The notes under the pieces are model-generated. The model ran no database searches. It had not been told where the DNA came from and was given only the letters and a program-made list of their open reading frames with translations. A stretch of DNA of 64,000 nt from Massospora cicadina (taxonomy: Eukaryota > Entomophthoromycota > Entomophthoromycetes > Entomophthorales > Entomophthoraceae): assembly GCA_022478985.1 (NCBI GenBank), contig JAKSZP010000109.1:62001-126000 (forward strand), in the 5' to 3' direction. Both the position numbers and the translations under genes were made by a program. Position 1 is the first letter of the stretch; each line of letters opens with the position of its first letter. Positions 46,397 to 57,928 of this stretch are shown here, one piece after another.

Positions 46397-47585
46397 ACTG
46401 TAACATATTTGGCACTAGGCCATCATGGTGAGCCCTTACTCCTTAAGCCAAAATCTAATCAGATTTCATGATTAATACACCGGGGAAGCAATGGAGACAT
46501 CCAATGAAGAACTGGCACTATTCACAGTGATGGAGCCAGGGGACAAGGATAATATATAGAATTTCAGTTAGAAGCTTGTCTCACATTAGCGTCATATCAA
46601 CAGGGCAGGTCCACAGATGTGACCCCTCAGCAACTGCAGGGTATTATGGAATGGCTCTTGCAAGGTTACAGCCTTTATGAAGATGATGTGGGGAACGTGC
46701 TCTTAGTTTGTTTTATAATCAACGGGACCAAGAATCTTGTTATGCATTGGTTATGGCTTACCTTGATGCTACCACCACGGGGCTGTCATTACCAACTCAG
46801 CACACATAAAGCTGAGGAATACTTGATTGCATAAGTTAGCCTTTAATCTTCCAACTACTGCGTAGGTTGGCCCAACATAGAATTGAGATTTGAGAGTTAT
46901 GTAGCTTGTCCAAGCCTAGCAGAATATCACTCGCCTTCTACTTGACTGCCTTAAAAACTCTTTCTCAGAGATCCAGGGGCGCTAGTGCACGTAGACAGAC
47001 GTGTCATGGACATCCGCCATTGCTTGGACAAATTAGTTATATGGTTGAATCATAAGTTACCCCAAGTAATAGGAGAATTGCTGGATCAGCATGGGCCTTT
47101 GGCTGAATGAATTTGGAATGTCACTATGTTGGGTAGTAACACTGAGCGCTTTATGATGGACGTGGCATGATTGGACAAAGGGATTGAAACAGTGGTAGCT
47201 TGAGTTAGGGACAAGGTTACCCTGACAGAGCGGGAGATGACTGATCACGCTGACTCTGTGACAGTCATTTTTAGTCAACTTTTTGCATAGTGGAGCAACC
47301 AGTAGATGGCTGACCATATGACTAGCTCTTTTTTGACATCCTCAGAATACAGCCAGTTGCTGGGTCAGATTTTCAGTTGGAGAGTGCTAGTCAGGCGGCT
47401 TGGGGCTGAGCCATTTCTCTTTAATTCCTTTAGATGGTGGAGTATGCTGATATGCGGGTATGCTTGAATAATCTTCAATGGGCCGTTGAGGAGTTGATGC
47501 AGGAATTAGCTTTTTTAATTAATCAAGTGGATGAAGCAAACTGGCAAGCACATGACATCGGATGGCAGAGCATGGTAATTTAGGG
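46397..47585 (+). pseudogene. Ty3-B4 Gag, 5' part, broken
   Basis: This matches the complement of Ty3-B2 at about 25250-26430, for example LWLTLMLPPRGCHYQLSTHK near 46740-46800 and the nucleotide run GGATGGCAGAGCATGG at 47561. There are many stops and no capsid motif in this part. It ends at the TRIM-Z insertion, where the target pentamer is TAGGG (47581-47585). Confidence 0.65.
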
Positions 47586-48608
47586 TGTCATGTTTTTAAC
47601 CAAATGGATTCCTTCTGATAGTATCAGGACCAGGGGTGTCAATTAGTCAGGTGTAATTGCTGGCTAATCGCCTAGTTTGATACTATTAAATGTTATATGA
47701 TTGATTCAAGTTTACATTCTGCATAATCTGCATTTGCTGCTGAAATGCCATTTCAGGAATCATTGTGTGAGTTTCTGGTGGAAAGCTAATGAATTCATTA
47801 TGAATTTTCCAAAAATGATTCTGCAAACTAATTTGAGCAATGGCGACTCATGCCAAGGATGCTCAAAGTTAAATTTTAATTAATGAATTATACATAATCA
47901 ACCAGTGACTAATGCCAAGTATGGATTGACCTAATTTAGTATTTGATCAGATGAGTGGATCAGGAGGGATTCGCTATGATGTATATTGAAAGAAATTGAT
48001 GATCATATAAAGTTTTGGCTTAGATGGCCGAGGGGTTTTAAAGGCGCAGTAGCCTAAGTATAAATAGTCGTTCATTCTCGCTAGTAAACATATCTCTTTC
48101 GCCCAATTACTTTTAGTTTTTATTTTTTAGGCTATGTTAGAAGTAGAATTGACAGGAGATCCCCTATAGGCACGGGTGATCACGCCTGGAGTGGCCAGTG
48201 CTGCCAGCTCCGATGCCCCCCCTATGAGGAACCAGTGGGAACCTGGTCAGCTGGCTACCAGTGGATGCATTGACTGGCCGCCAACCTTGCAGGGTGCCGC
48301 GTGGGAGTGCCATAGCCGCCCAAGATGGGGGATGGACTCGCTGGGGCATGCCCAGATGGGTTGGTGAAGAGTTGCAAGGGTGAGATATCACGGAAGTGCC
48401 TGAGCCACCCAGGATGAGGGCATGACTTGCCAGGGCACACGCTGAGGACGCCTGGGTCTAAAGGCGAAGCTGTTGGTGGTTCTTTGGTAGGTTGGATGCA
48501 GAACATATAGGTGTTTGTATGCCAATGAAGGCGAAACAGCAAAGGACCACCAGTATTCATACTGGTTGGCCTGGCACACTAGCGAATCTCAGGGTCAATT
48601 ATGCAACA
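47586..48608 (+). repeat. 5' LTR of TRIM-Z
   Basis: It contains two GACT-ATGCCAAG-ATG type blocks (about 47841 and 47905), a TATA box at 48059-48066, and the strongly conserved 3' core (48170-48570). It ends ATGCAACA before the PBS. Confidence 0.8.
48059..48066 (+). promoter_or_regulatory. TATA box of TRIM-Z 5' LTR
   Basis: TATAAATA. The same box is at 49291-49298 in the 3' LTR and 58543-58550 in the second copy. Each is followed within about 30 nt by AGTAAACAT/AATAAACAT/AATAAAAACAT. Confidence 0.65.
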
Positions 48609-48786
48609 GTGGTGCTCACTACAGGGGGCTTCACTAGTGGGTTGCTTGAGTAGGTGGAGGTTTTGGTTATGGAGTGGCAAAAGCCACTGATTAAGACCAG
48701 CGCTCCTTTGAGGGGGCGCTGAGGGTCTTGGCCCACCATTGGGGTGGGGCGCGCTAAAGGATACCATCTGGTTAAGTGGAGGGCAA
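48609..48786 (+). other. Interior of TRIM-Z (PBS to polypurine tract)
   Basis: It begins GTGGTGCTCACTACAGGGGG (PBS) and ends AGTGGAGGGCAA. In between is a G-rich stretch with no coding signal. Confidence 0.7.
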
Positions 48787-49846
48787 TGTTGGGATTTTAA
48801 CCAGATGGATCCTTCTGATAGTATCAAAATTAGGGGTTTTGGTTAGTTGGGCATGATTGCCAGCTAATCGCCTAATTCAATACTATTTATTATTATATAT
48901 TAAAATAAAGTTTAGGTTCAGTGGAAAATGAGTTCACTGCCAAAATGCCATAAAAAGATCATTGTGGGTGTTTCTGGGTGAAAGCTGATGAATCGTTACA
49001 GGTTTTAAAATGGTTCCGCTGGCTAATTTGGAGCATTGGCAACTCATGCTGAGGATGCTCAAAGTTCTATTCAATTACAAATTTATATACAATCAACCAG
49101 CGACTTATGCTGAGGATGGATTGACCTAATATTAATATTCAGTGATCAGATGAGCGGATCTGGAGGGAATCACTATGAAGTATGAATGAATGAAGTTTAT
49201 GATCTGATAGAGCTTTGTAATCAAGAGGCTGATAGGTTTTCCGGTATTTGGATGGCTAAAGAGTACTTGGGCGCTGTAGCCTGAAAGTATTATAAATAGT
49301 CATTCATTTCCTCCTAATAAACATCTCTCATGCACCAATCTTACTTTTATTTGATAGTGGCTTAGAGCAGATAGAGTAGAGGTAGATAGGACTGGGGATC
49401 CTTTATAGGTGTGGGTAATCATCCTGGAGTGGTTGGCGCTGCCAGCTCCCAGGCTTCCTCTCTATAAGCAACCAGCAGGAACCTAGCCAGCTGGCTACCA
49501 GAGGATGCACTGATTTGCCGCCAACCTTGCAGGGTGCCACGTGGGAGTGCCATAGCCGCCCAAGATGGGGGATGAACTCGCTGGGGCATTCCCAGATGGG
49601 TTGGTGAAGAGTTGCAAGGGTGGGATAGCACGGAAGTGCCTGAGCCACCCAGGATGAGGGCAGGACTTTCCAGGGAACACAATGATGACACATGGGCTAA
49701 GGCGAAGTCGTTGGTGGTTGGATGGTGGGTTTGACGCGGACTTGTAGGATTTGGTACACCAATGAAGATGAAATGGAAAAGGGCCAACCAGTCTTCATAC
49801 TGGTTGGCCTGGCACACTAGCGGAGCCCATGACTGATTTTGTGACA
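48787..49846 (+). repeat. 3' LTR of TRIM-Z
   Basis: It aligns end to end with 47586-48608. The first half is clearly diverged, whereas 49500-49680 is almost identical to 48246-48430. It ends GATTTTGTGACA. Confidence 0.8.
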
Positions 49847-51100
49847 CAGGCACATTGGAGGATATCCTCTCACAGCTTCAGGCATTAAAGAGTAAACTGG
49901 ACTCCAAGTGGGAATTCTTCTGCAAACTCCAAAATTAGATTAAGTGCTTCAACAAGGGGTGCAAGACGGCCAGTGTTGGTGTTATTCAGTCATAGCTGGA
50001 AAAATAATTGATGAACATTTTGCTGATCAGACTGGTAAGGGGGAAAGGGTGCAGTCAGCGGTGAGTCTGGAGAAGAATGGAATAGATCTGCAAGTGGGTA
50101 CCCCCAGAGGTTGTGGCAGTTCCTCCCTGCAATCCAACTTCTTTCCAGTCCGCTTTGGCGGATTTTCATCCATCCATGTGACCCTATTCTATCCCACAAG
50201 GAAATGTTCCCCTTGGCTGTTTCAAACCTATTCTATCTGTTCCTCGTGTCCAGGGCCCAGAGCGAATCGCTTTTGTTTTGGATTAAAAAGTTACCACCTT
50301 TCAGTCATGATGGGAACATGAATGGATATTTTAAACGGTTTTAATTTTCTGTGGAAGGGACATCAGATTGGCAGAAAGTGAAACTATTGCTTTATCTCTG
50401 GATCTTGAGAGTGTCAACCAGGTCACTGTTAACTTCAAAGTAATTCTGTATCAAATCAAGAGGTGAAGGAGCCTGTGCTCTGTCTGTTCAGGGGCGCGGC
50501 AAAGATGGCGCACCGTAAGGCCAAATTTCTGACAATACAGTTTCAAAAGAACGAGTCACTGGTGGAGTTTTCAGAGCAATTCATGAACGAAGCTCATGTG
50601 CAAGTGGGAGCCAATATCTTGACCGATGAGGATATGGGCATAGCCATGACAGCGGCAGTCAAACCATATTGTTAACTGCATAATGCTATGACTCACATAC
50701 TGAACAAAAATGCAGGGTATTACAAATCAGTAATATTTTAAGTTGTCTCTCCACTATGTTCAGTTCTCCCAATGTGGAGCGAAAGCCACTGCTACCGCCA
50801 CTGCATCCTCGTCAGAATTTGGACTTCAGCGACCTAGTTATAATCTTTTGGGTAATATTTTTCCAACCAATATGTCAGAGGATTCTTTTCGCCTTCCTTA
50901 TGCTCAGCCGCGCCATCCCCAGGCTAATTTCAATGCTTTCTGTTAACTTTTGACCTGGATCTTCAGGCGCAAACTATAACTGGGAGTCATTTATGAATGC
51001 TTGTTTCCTCATGTGAACAAAAAGGCCTTTATGAGGCTAACTGCCCAGGCGACCAGCACGTTCATGCAGTGCAATCTGTTTTGATTGATCATGGAAAAGC
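49847..51100 (+). pseudogene. Ty3-B4 Gag, 3' part with damaged knuckle
   Basis: It resumes after TRIM-Z with the cognate of the Ty3-B2 capsid N-terminus (QDGQCWCYSVIAGKIIDEHF at 49965). The capsid segment 50463-50675 holds GAAKMAHRKAKFLTIQFQ, then NESLVEFSEQFMNEAHVQVG. The knuckle at 51002-51044 reads C-FS-C-EQKG-L-YEAN-C after allowing one extra C; the His ligand is Leu. Stops separate the parts. Confidence 0.75.
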
Positions 51101-51379
51101 TCAAGTAGAGTAGAAATGGGACGCTCTACTTCCGCTAATATAAATTATTTGTCCCTGATGATTCCCATGAGTCTCTTTGCGTTGGCCCCAGTACCCAACC
51201 CAACGACTTATTATACCAATAATTCCACCTGATACCTTAGCCTCCATTAAAGAGAACAACTAGCACGCTTCAGCTCCATGTTCCACCGCGATGTAAAACC
51301 CATATGCTTGGCAAATCCTTGAACAAAACGGCACAAGTGATGTTGGACCCTCAACGGACATCGCCTCCCTAGTGGGGGT

Positions 51380-52447
51380 TAATGTAGCCTTTCCAGTAGA
51401 AACGTTTGCCCTGTAGGTTCTTCATGTCAGTATGGGTATAGCCACTTTTCTTGGTAACAAAAAGCCCTTGGATGTTCATATATAAAACACTAATGTTTCT
51501 TCTTATTTGGATTGTGCTTACTGTTACATTTTTGTTAAGAACACAAAAATCCGAGCTATAATAGATACTGGTGCCCCAGCTAATATAATCTCTACCAAGC
51601 TCATGGCTAAGCTTCCACTGAAGCCTGATGTGGAGCACAGAGTAGTGTATGGGACCGCAGGGGCACAGAGCACTGTGTCAAAGAAGCTTACAGCACATTA
51701 ACTTTTGATCTGGTTCAGTTAGAGTTTCTGTTCCAGAGGTGATTTTGCCAAATAATAATTACAGTATGTTGATCAGAGCTGAATTTATGCGTCAATTTGG
51801 AGCTGTGGTCAATATGGCAGAAGAAACCATTAGTATCTTGGTACAACGGATACCCAATTACTTTACCTATAGCGGAGTCCCAAAGGACCCAATTTTCTCC
51901 AGACAGATCAACTTGGCGTATAGTCACAGGTTAATTCATTCCAATATTGGCAAATGAAGCGGAGGACCAGAGCCCACCCTCAACCAGATCTATGAGTAAA
52001 ATGGTATTCCGCTACAAGCTGCGAGCAATTTGAGCATACCTTCTAGGCATTAGGTCATAATAGAGCTGAGCTTAAAATAGATGTCTCTGAAGGGCTATAT
52101 GGGGAAATTGTGGGTCCCTACCAGAAATCACGGCTTGAACCCCATGTGGCTCTGGGGCTAATGTTACTAGGAAATGGGGAAGTGAAGGTATTGCTAGCAA
52201 ACCTACAGAAGGAGTTGTTGATGATCTAAAGGCACCAGGTGATGGCTTATTTACACTTGGCCCTTATTGATGAGGTTCACAGATTCATGACTATGGATTG
52301 TTGGAGGACTTCAGCCTACTGGTAAATCCTCATTTAGAATAATGGCAGTGGTTCCACAGGAAGTTCTAGCTGAATCGTCTGAGGAACATAAAGATAGGGC
52401 GATGGCCCTATATGAGAAATACTGAGATGTTTTTGCTTAAGATTGTC
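51380..52447 (+). pseudogene. Ty3-B4 protease and linker, truncated before RT
   Basis: The protease frame 51507-51701 has RAIIDTGAPANIISTKLMA with intact D-T-G (51564-51572), then HRVVYGTAGAQSTVS. 51739-51957 continues with LIRAEFMRQFGAVVNMAEE and ISILVQRIPNYFTYSG, which in Ty3-B3 reads LIGTAFMRHYVVVVDM. Linker remnants to about 52440 include EKY.DVFA. The normal next domain, RT, is absent: similarity ends at about 52447. Confidence 0.78.
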
Positions 52448-53142
52448 AGGGAAACTGGAGCACAGGAGGTCGCTGGAGGGAAAAACACAGGACAAGGGTA
52501 ATATAACCAGGCCAAGTGACCCAACAAAATGAAGAGACGTCCTAAACGGTCAGTATGGTGTTTCCATATCAATCTTTGGAGCAAAATGCACATCAAACTG
52601 GCCACAACCATCAAGGACAAGAGGCCCTGGGAGCTGGGAAGGGTGGCGTAAAATCCATGGCAAATGTCAGAAAAGTAGGAGGAGGTGGAGCCAGTGGAAT
52701 AGGTTGCGGAGTGGGTGGATGGCTCATGTACAGCAGGGGATGCAAATCAGAGCGTAAAACAAACTACAGCCATCACAGATCTTCAGAGAGGTATATTTTT
52801 TGTTGAATATTACAAAAATTATACAGGAAACTGGCCCAGAATTTCTAGACTTTATTAGGGTGATCAGAATATCTGATAAGAGCAAAGCCTTTCTAATCTT
52901 GGGAGTAATCTATAGGTGGTTGCTTCATAAGGATTCCAGTGTTTATTGGAATCTGATATGAGCTACAAATTCTTTGTTCTTCAACAAAATCAAAAAAATA
53001 TGAATTTGTTCAGATTTTGTAACCTCATATCTTGTGATTTTCTGGGTGTTAAATTAGATTCCCACCTGGGATTTTGCCTCAAATAAGCCGTTTTTCTCAG
53101 TTTTGGCTGGCAAAGCCAAAACCCATTTATTGTAAATGACCT
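52448..53142. other. Unassigned segment between Ty3-B4 and Ty3-B3, perhaps ending in a LINE-type tail
   Basis: The frame 52555-52806 (+, Gly-rich) has no known domain. Near 53060-53090 the plus strand reads CCCACCTGGGATTTTGCCTC then AAATAAG, a loose match to the LINE/SINE tail. It could be the 3' end of another tail-sharing element whose 5' end I cannot place. Confidence 0.3.
53100..53122. repeat. Short perfect inverted repeat
   Basis: GTTTTGGCT, 5-nt loop, AGCCAAAAC. It lies 20 bp left of the Ty3-B3 LTR. Function unknown. Confidence 0.6.
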
Positions 53143-53639
53143 TGTTGGAAAATTGGCGATACTTGAGAGATACGCTGATGGACTTTGCACAGGGTTCAAA
53201 CCACTGAGCAATTAGGACCAACAATATGATGATTGTGGTCCTCAACATGACAGAATTAACTTCTAAATAAATAAATAAGTATGGAGCACTCACTTCCTCA
53301 ACTTTAGATATTTCTTCTATCACTCCAGTGGATTCTCGCTGTATATTCACTTTAAACTACTAACAACCTAACTTCCTCAAACATCTCATCCTGCTTGTAT
53401 GGTAACAATGTCGGATAGTACCACTTTCATAGCTTAGTAATTCACTTCGTCGTATCTCATTGGTTCCACCAATTTTTCATTCGTCAATTCACAATCACCC
53501 AATTTGACCTATTTCCCAACAATCCCAATATCGCCTCATTTCGAGGCGCTCAATTAATTGTATTCATAACAACATGGCTGATTCTTTTTTCTCTATATTG
53601 ACTTAGTACTTATCATCCAGTCATATTGGAATCGTGACA
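53143..53639 (-). repeat. 3' LTR of Ty3-B3 (497 bp)
   Basis: The plus-strand left edge is TGTTGGAAAATTGGCGATAC and the right edge is ATATTGGAATCGTGACA. It matches the solo LTR at 1858-2452 at both ends. Confidence 0.9.
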
Positions 53640-53652
53640 TTACCCCCTCCTT
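53640..53652 (-). promoter_or_regulatory. Polypurine tract of Ty3-B3
   Basis: On the minus strand AAGGAGGGGGTAA abuts the LTR start TGTCACGATTCC. It is the plus-strand DNA primer site during reverse transcription. Confidence 0.8.
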
Positions 53653-56600
53653 GACTGGACAATAAGGCTCCTATTGTTTATATACCCATAGGAACTTTGC
53701 ATGCACTTGGTTGATGATCTGACTGTCAACAGAGTCCCTTGATAGTATATGCGTTACCCCAGTTTTCTCAATGACTTTGAACATACCAATCCATATACTG
53801 GCCAACATGTGTTTCTGCCCAAACCCATGCTGGTCATGGCTGAGAACCATGTCGCCTTCCTTGAACTGTTCTAACCCACATTGATGTACCTGATCTAAGG
53901 CCTGATTCCTGATCTTCTTGGCTAAGCTGAAGGAATAGGCTTCAGTTTGCAATTTGATCAGTATGTTTGCAAGGTTACTCAAATAGTGATGGGGTTCCAC
54001 TCTGCCGGTGTCTTCCACTCACGAATAAAGTAACGCTGGCAGAGCTGGATGTTGACCATATAGTAGTTGGAAGGGACTTTTTCCCATGGCAGAATAGTAA
54101 CTGATGTTATAGGAAAACACAGCAGTGGAAAGAAGGGAGGTCCAATTAGATGGTCGATCTGTTACTAATTTTTGCAGAATATTCACTAGAGTCCCATTCA
54201 CTCATTCAACAATTCCATTAGATTTGGGGTGGTATGGGGTCATTAGAACCCCGGGGATACCCATAAGCTCTTTCAGTTTGGGGAGGATGTGTGAGGTGAA
54301 ATTGGTTCCGTTATCAGTGTGAATAGACTGAGGGCATCCATGTCGCTGAATAATGCACTCCATTACAAACTTGACCACTGTAACTGCCTCCAAATCCCAT
54401 ATTGCCCTTGCCTCAACCCACCAGTTCAAGTGGTTGATAACCACCAGAATGTACTTACGCCAGTTAGCTCCTGTTGGCAAGGGACCAATGACGTTGATAG
54501 AGACTGTATACCAAGCAAAGTGAGGCTTCACTAACTGGTATGAAGTCTTATGGCGGAATGGCTTCTCCACTTGGCACTGATGGCAACAGGAAATGGTTTT
54601 GAGCACATTAAAGTTCGTACTTTCCCAATAGTACCAAGGGCGCAACAACTCCATTGTCTTGCGCACCCCACCATGTCCAACTGCCTTGTGGGCGCTCATA
54701 ATTATTCCTGGCTGTGCTGAGGATTGCGGAAAATTCACCATAGAATTGCCAATCCACTTATACAATTCTCCATTCCGTTGAAAGGTATTTGTTTGAATTT
54801 CGTCCAATGCTTTAATCACTTGGGGTGGTTCATTGTTGTACTTTCCGCTGAGCAATTTGTCAAACATTATGTCACTAATATCTGCTGTAACTGCAATTGT
54901 TAGCAATCTTGATATTCAATTGGTGTTTTGGTGCTTTGCTCCTGGTCAATGAAGAATTTTGAAGTCATAATCTTGCAGCTTAAGAGCCCATTGGGCTAGC
55001 CGCCCTTCAGGCTCTCTTAAATTCTGCAACCAGCACAAAGATACATAATCCGTTATGAATTTAAACTTTACTCCATGCAAGTAGACTCAAAACTGCTTAT
55101 ATGCATAAAATACTGCTAAGCACTCCCACTCAGTTATGGTTTTTTTTGTTCATGGCAATTCAAACTATGACTACAGTATGCCATGGGGTGCTCCTCCCCC
55201 TCATCGTCCTTCTGAGACAGGACTGCCCCAATAGCAAAAAAGATGCATCCATCTGCACTATAAATTCCTTATCAAACTTAGGGTAGCGTAACATGGGTGT
55301 ACTAATTAACGCCGTTCAAAGTGTATAAAAGGCACATTGGCGCTGTTCCATCCATTTGAACATGTCATCCTTCTTTAGTAGCTCAAACAGTGGACCATTA
55401 ATGCAACTGAAATTGGGTATGAAGAGTCTGTAATAACCCACCATCCCCAAAAACACCTGAATGTCCCGCTTACTAACTGGCTTAGTCATCTTCTTGATAG
55501 CCTCCACCTTGGTGGGTTAAAGTCGCAGCCCTGTTGCATCCACCACAAAACCGAGGTACTCCAGCTAATCCTTGAAGAAGTGGTATTTGTCAGGGCTTGA
55601 TCTTAATATTGGCCTCAGCCAGTTAGCGAAAGACCTCTTCCAGATGGGTAAGGTGCTCAGTAAATGTGCGCGAGAAGACGTTAATATTGTTGAGGTACAC
55701 AAGAACACATGACAGCTTCAGATCCCACAGAATGGTGTCCATTGCTCATTGGAATGTAGCTGGGGCATTACATAGCCCTTGCGGCATACAAGTTGGTTGG
55801 AAAAGCCCTTTTGATGTGATTATGGCGCATTTTTCTTGTTCCAAAATGGGCAACTCAATTTGCCAATAACTGGATATCAAATCTATTGCCATGAAATAGT
55901 GAGCTCCACCTAACCAATCCAGCGAATCGTCAATCCATGGAAGAGAGTATGAGTCCTTCTTGGTGATACTATTAAGCTTCCAGTAGTCAATTACTACATG
56001 GTTAGTACCATACTTCTTTTTAAAAAGTTAGATCAGGTGAAGCCCACGGAAACAAAGATGGTTTGAGCATTTCCTGCACTAACAGCTGGTCAATCTCCGC
56101 ATTGATGTCTTCTTCTGCTTCCCTTGATCAGCAAATTGGCCGAGACTTGATTGGGGGATGATCCCCAGTGTCCAGCTGATGGACAACCCCCTAGTGCACC
56201 CTAAATCATGATCATCAACAGCAAAGATCTCTTTGTATTTTTGAAATAAAGCTTCCACTTGATCTCTTTGGTCTTCCACTAACTCCATTAAATTCTCATG
56301 CGGTACAACTGCCATTATGCCAGGATGTTTTTTGATGGGCAGACCAAATTCATCTAATGAACCAAACTCATGAACCTGGAAGACATCTTCAACTTGGATG
56401 AAATGTAAATATGCCACTATTTGGTGGCGGATTTTTATTGGTTTATTCTAAAGATTTGCTACCAAGACCTTGATCTCCCCTTGTCCTGGAAGTATAATTC
56501 CTGGGGCTACATGGGGCTCAAACTGTGATTGATGATAAGGCCCAATGACCTCCCCATAAAGCTCAGCAGGTACTTCCACTTCTAACCCAGTGTTTATGAT

Positions 56601-57100
56601 TACTTGGTGTCCAGAGGGAATAGATATAGGGCCCACAGCTCTAAGTGGTAGCCCTTGATATTCATAAATTTGATTTGAAAGGGCCCATGTCTTATGCTTA
56701 AGCCAATGATAGCGAACTGAAACCACCTCATCACCATATGCAAGGTTAATATGACACATGTGTACCGGATCTTTTGACATTCTGATGGATGTAAAGTAGA
56801 TTGGGATCCGCTGCCCCAGAATTTCAAATGTCTTGGTAGTCATATCAACAACAACTACATAGTGGCGCATAAAAGCAGTTCCAATTAAAAGGTTATATTT
56901 ATTGTTTTGTAACACTATGGCTGGGGCTACAATGACAATTTCCCCAAATCGCAAAGGTAGTGCGCTGTACGCTCCTTCAGAGACTGTGTTTTCTGTGCCT
57001 GCAGTCCCATACACCATAAGATGTTCCACGTTAGGCTTTAACTCCAGCCTTGCTACCAACTTTGTGGACACTATGTTGATTGGGGCACCTATATCAATTA
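53653..57100 (-). pseudogene. Ty3-B3 pol (PR, RT, RNase H, integrase), broken but readable
   Basis: Protease/linker 57071-56448: MSTKLVARLELKPNVEHLMV then LLIGTAFMRHYVVVVDMTTK. The active site just upstream reads IIDIGAP, so Thr of D-T-G is Ile. Linker 56417-56079 (HFIQVEDVFQVHEFGSLDEF). The RT box near 55690 reads VYLNNINVF; both catalytic Asp are Asn. RNase H/connection at 55507-55316 (ISKRDIQVFLGMVGYYR-like). Integrase 54906-54019 is the best preserved: SCCHQCQVEKPFR (zinc part), VSINVIGPLPTGANWRKY, IHTDNGTNFTS (second Asp), TPYHPKSNGIVE then a stop before MNGTLVNILQKL. The C-terminal domain is 54018-53671. No intact polyprotein. Confidence 0.85.
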
Positions 57101-57716
57101 TTGTCCAAACTCAGGTTTTTGCTACAAAAGTGTCACAGTAAGTACACTCAGCATAAGATGCATTCTGATTGTTTATAACATGGACATTTAACAGATCTCT
57201 TTTTCCAAGGAAGCTCATAATACCCTTCCCTACGTTAGAGTATTCTTTAACAATAGCATCCACAGGGAAGGCCACGCTGACTTCTTCCAAAAGAAATGCA
57301 TCAGAAAATGGATCTGGTTCAACGGTAGAAAGGTGATCAAACATTTGACAAGCAAAGGTTTGGTTGTTCCTAAGAGCTTTCTTCCTCCATAGTCTTGAAT
57401 TGCATTTGAGTCAGCACATTCACTCCTCCAACAGGTCGCTGATATAAGAAGGCGTCATCATACTTAGGAGCTTCCACTGAAAGTACAAGAATAGGTTCCA
57501 GTGGGACGTTTTGGGTCAGTATAGCGGTGATAGAGAGTCCCATCTCTACTACGCTCCAACTTTTCCCTGGTGGTATAGCTCCTGTGGTAGGTGCTGAACC
57601 CGTCATTTGCAACAACTTCTAGCCAGGTGCCCAGAGCAACCACATGAAAAGCAATTGACCCCAGAAGACCTGTGACCTTGGTTGTTGTAAAAGGAGCCAC
57701 CCCAAGGGTTGGGCTG
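57101..57716 (-). pseudogene. Ty3-B3 Gag C-terminal part with CCHC knuckle
   Basis: On the minus strand about 57605-57655 reads NCFSCGCSGHLARSC, an intact CX2CX4HX4C knuckle in a frame shifted from the longer open frame 57464-57748. Downstream pieces 57370-57615 (VLSVEAPKYDDAFLYQRPVG) and 57111-57344 (DAFLLEEVSVAFPVDAIVKE) lead to the protease. The N-terminal capsid is missing because of TRIM-Z at 57717. Confidence 0.7.
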
Positions 57717-57928
57717 TGTTTGAATTTTAACCAAGTGATATTCCTCACATAATAATAAAATTAGTATAATAATTAATTGGGGATGATTGCCAATTAGTTA
57801 GCTAATTTCAATTCATTATCTAATAATAATACCCCAATTTGTGCTCCCCATTCAGTTGGGTTGAGCTGTCTTAATCTGCAGGATCAAGAAATTATTGGGC
57901 ATCATGCCTGATAGAAAATTTGGTGGGT

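Larger units (their letters stand above)
47586..49846 (+). mobile_element. TRIM-Z: short non-autonomous LTR retrotransposon inserted in Ty3-B4 Gag
   Basis: There are two direct LTRs (47586-48608, 1023 bp; 48787-49846, 1060 bp) around an interior of only about 178 bp. The left LTR starts TGTCATGTTTTTAACC and the right one TGTTGGGATTTTAACC; both end in ACA. A PBS (48610) and a purine tract (AAGTGGAGGGCAA before 48787) frame the interior. The flanking pentamers TAGGG and CAGGC fit a decayed 5-bp TSD, and Ty3-B Gag resumes right after (CATTGGAGGATATCC against CATTAGAGGAGTTCC in Ty3-B2). It has no coding capacity for Gag or Pol, so it is TRIM-like with unusually long LTRs. Confidence 0.8.
45897..52447 (+). 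mobile_element. Ty3-B4: 3'-truncated Ty3/Gypsy element split by TRIM-Z
   Basis: The 5' LTR (45897-46376), PBS, and Gag (46400-47585 and 49847-51060) are followed by PR (51500-51710) and the linker to about 52447. There similarity to the other Ty3-B copies stops, just before RT. It runs opposite to Ty3-B1, -B2 and -B3. No 3' LTR is present in the window. Confidence 0.85.
53143..57716 (-). mobile_element. Ty3-B3: Ty3/Gypsy element, 5' side cut by TRIM-Z
   Basis: The 3' LTR (53143-53639) is followed on the minus strand by a polypurine tract, then integrase, RNase H, RT, linker, PR and Gag up to 57716, where a TRIM-Z LTR starts. The rest of Gag and the 5' LTR would lie beyond that insert, outside the window. 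Confidence 0.9.

Noticed and set aside
49419..49853. 144-codon minus-strand frame and its partner at 48255-48560 as a conserved gene
   Set aside because: They lie within the conserved core of the TRIM-Z LTRs, antisense. Frames differ between the two LTRs, so the DNA rather than the protein seems conserved.
52555..52806. Gly-rich 83-codon frame as a small protein gene
   Set aside because: Low complexity, no homologous motif, and it lies between two truncated retroelements.
53260..53276. AAATAAATAAATAA microsatellite as a marker of an insertion end
   Set aside because: It lies inside the Ty3-B3 LTR and does not coincide with any junction.
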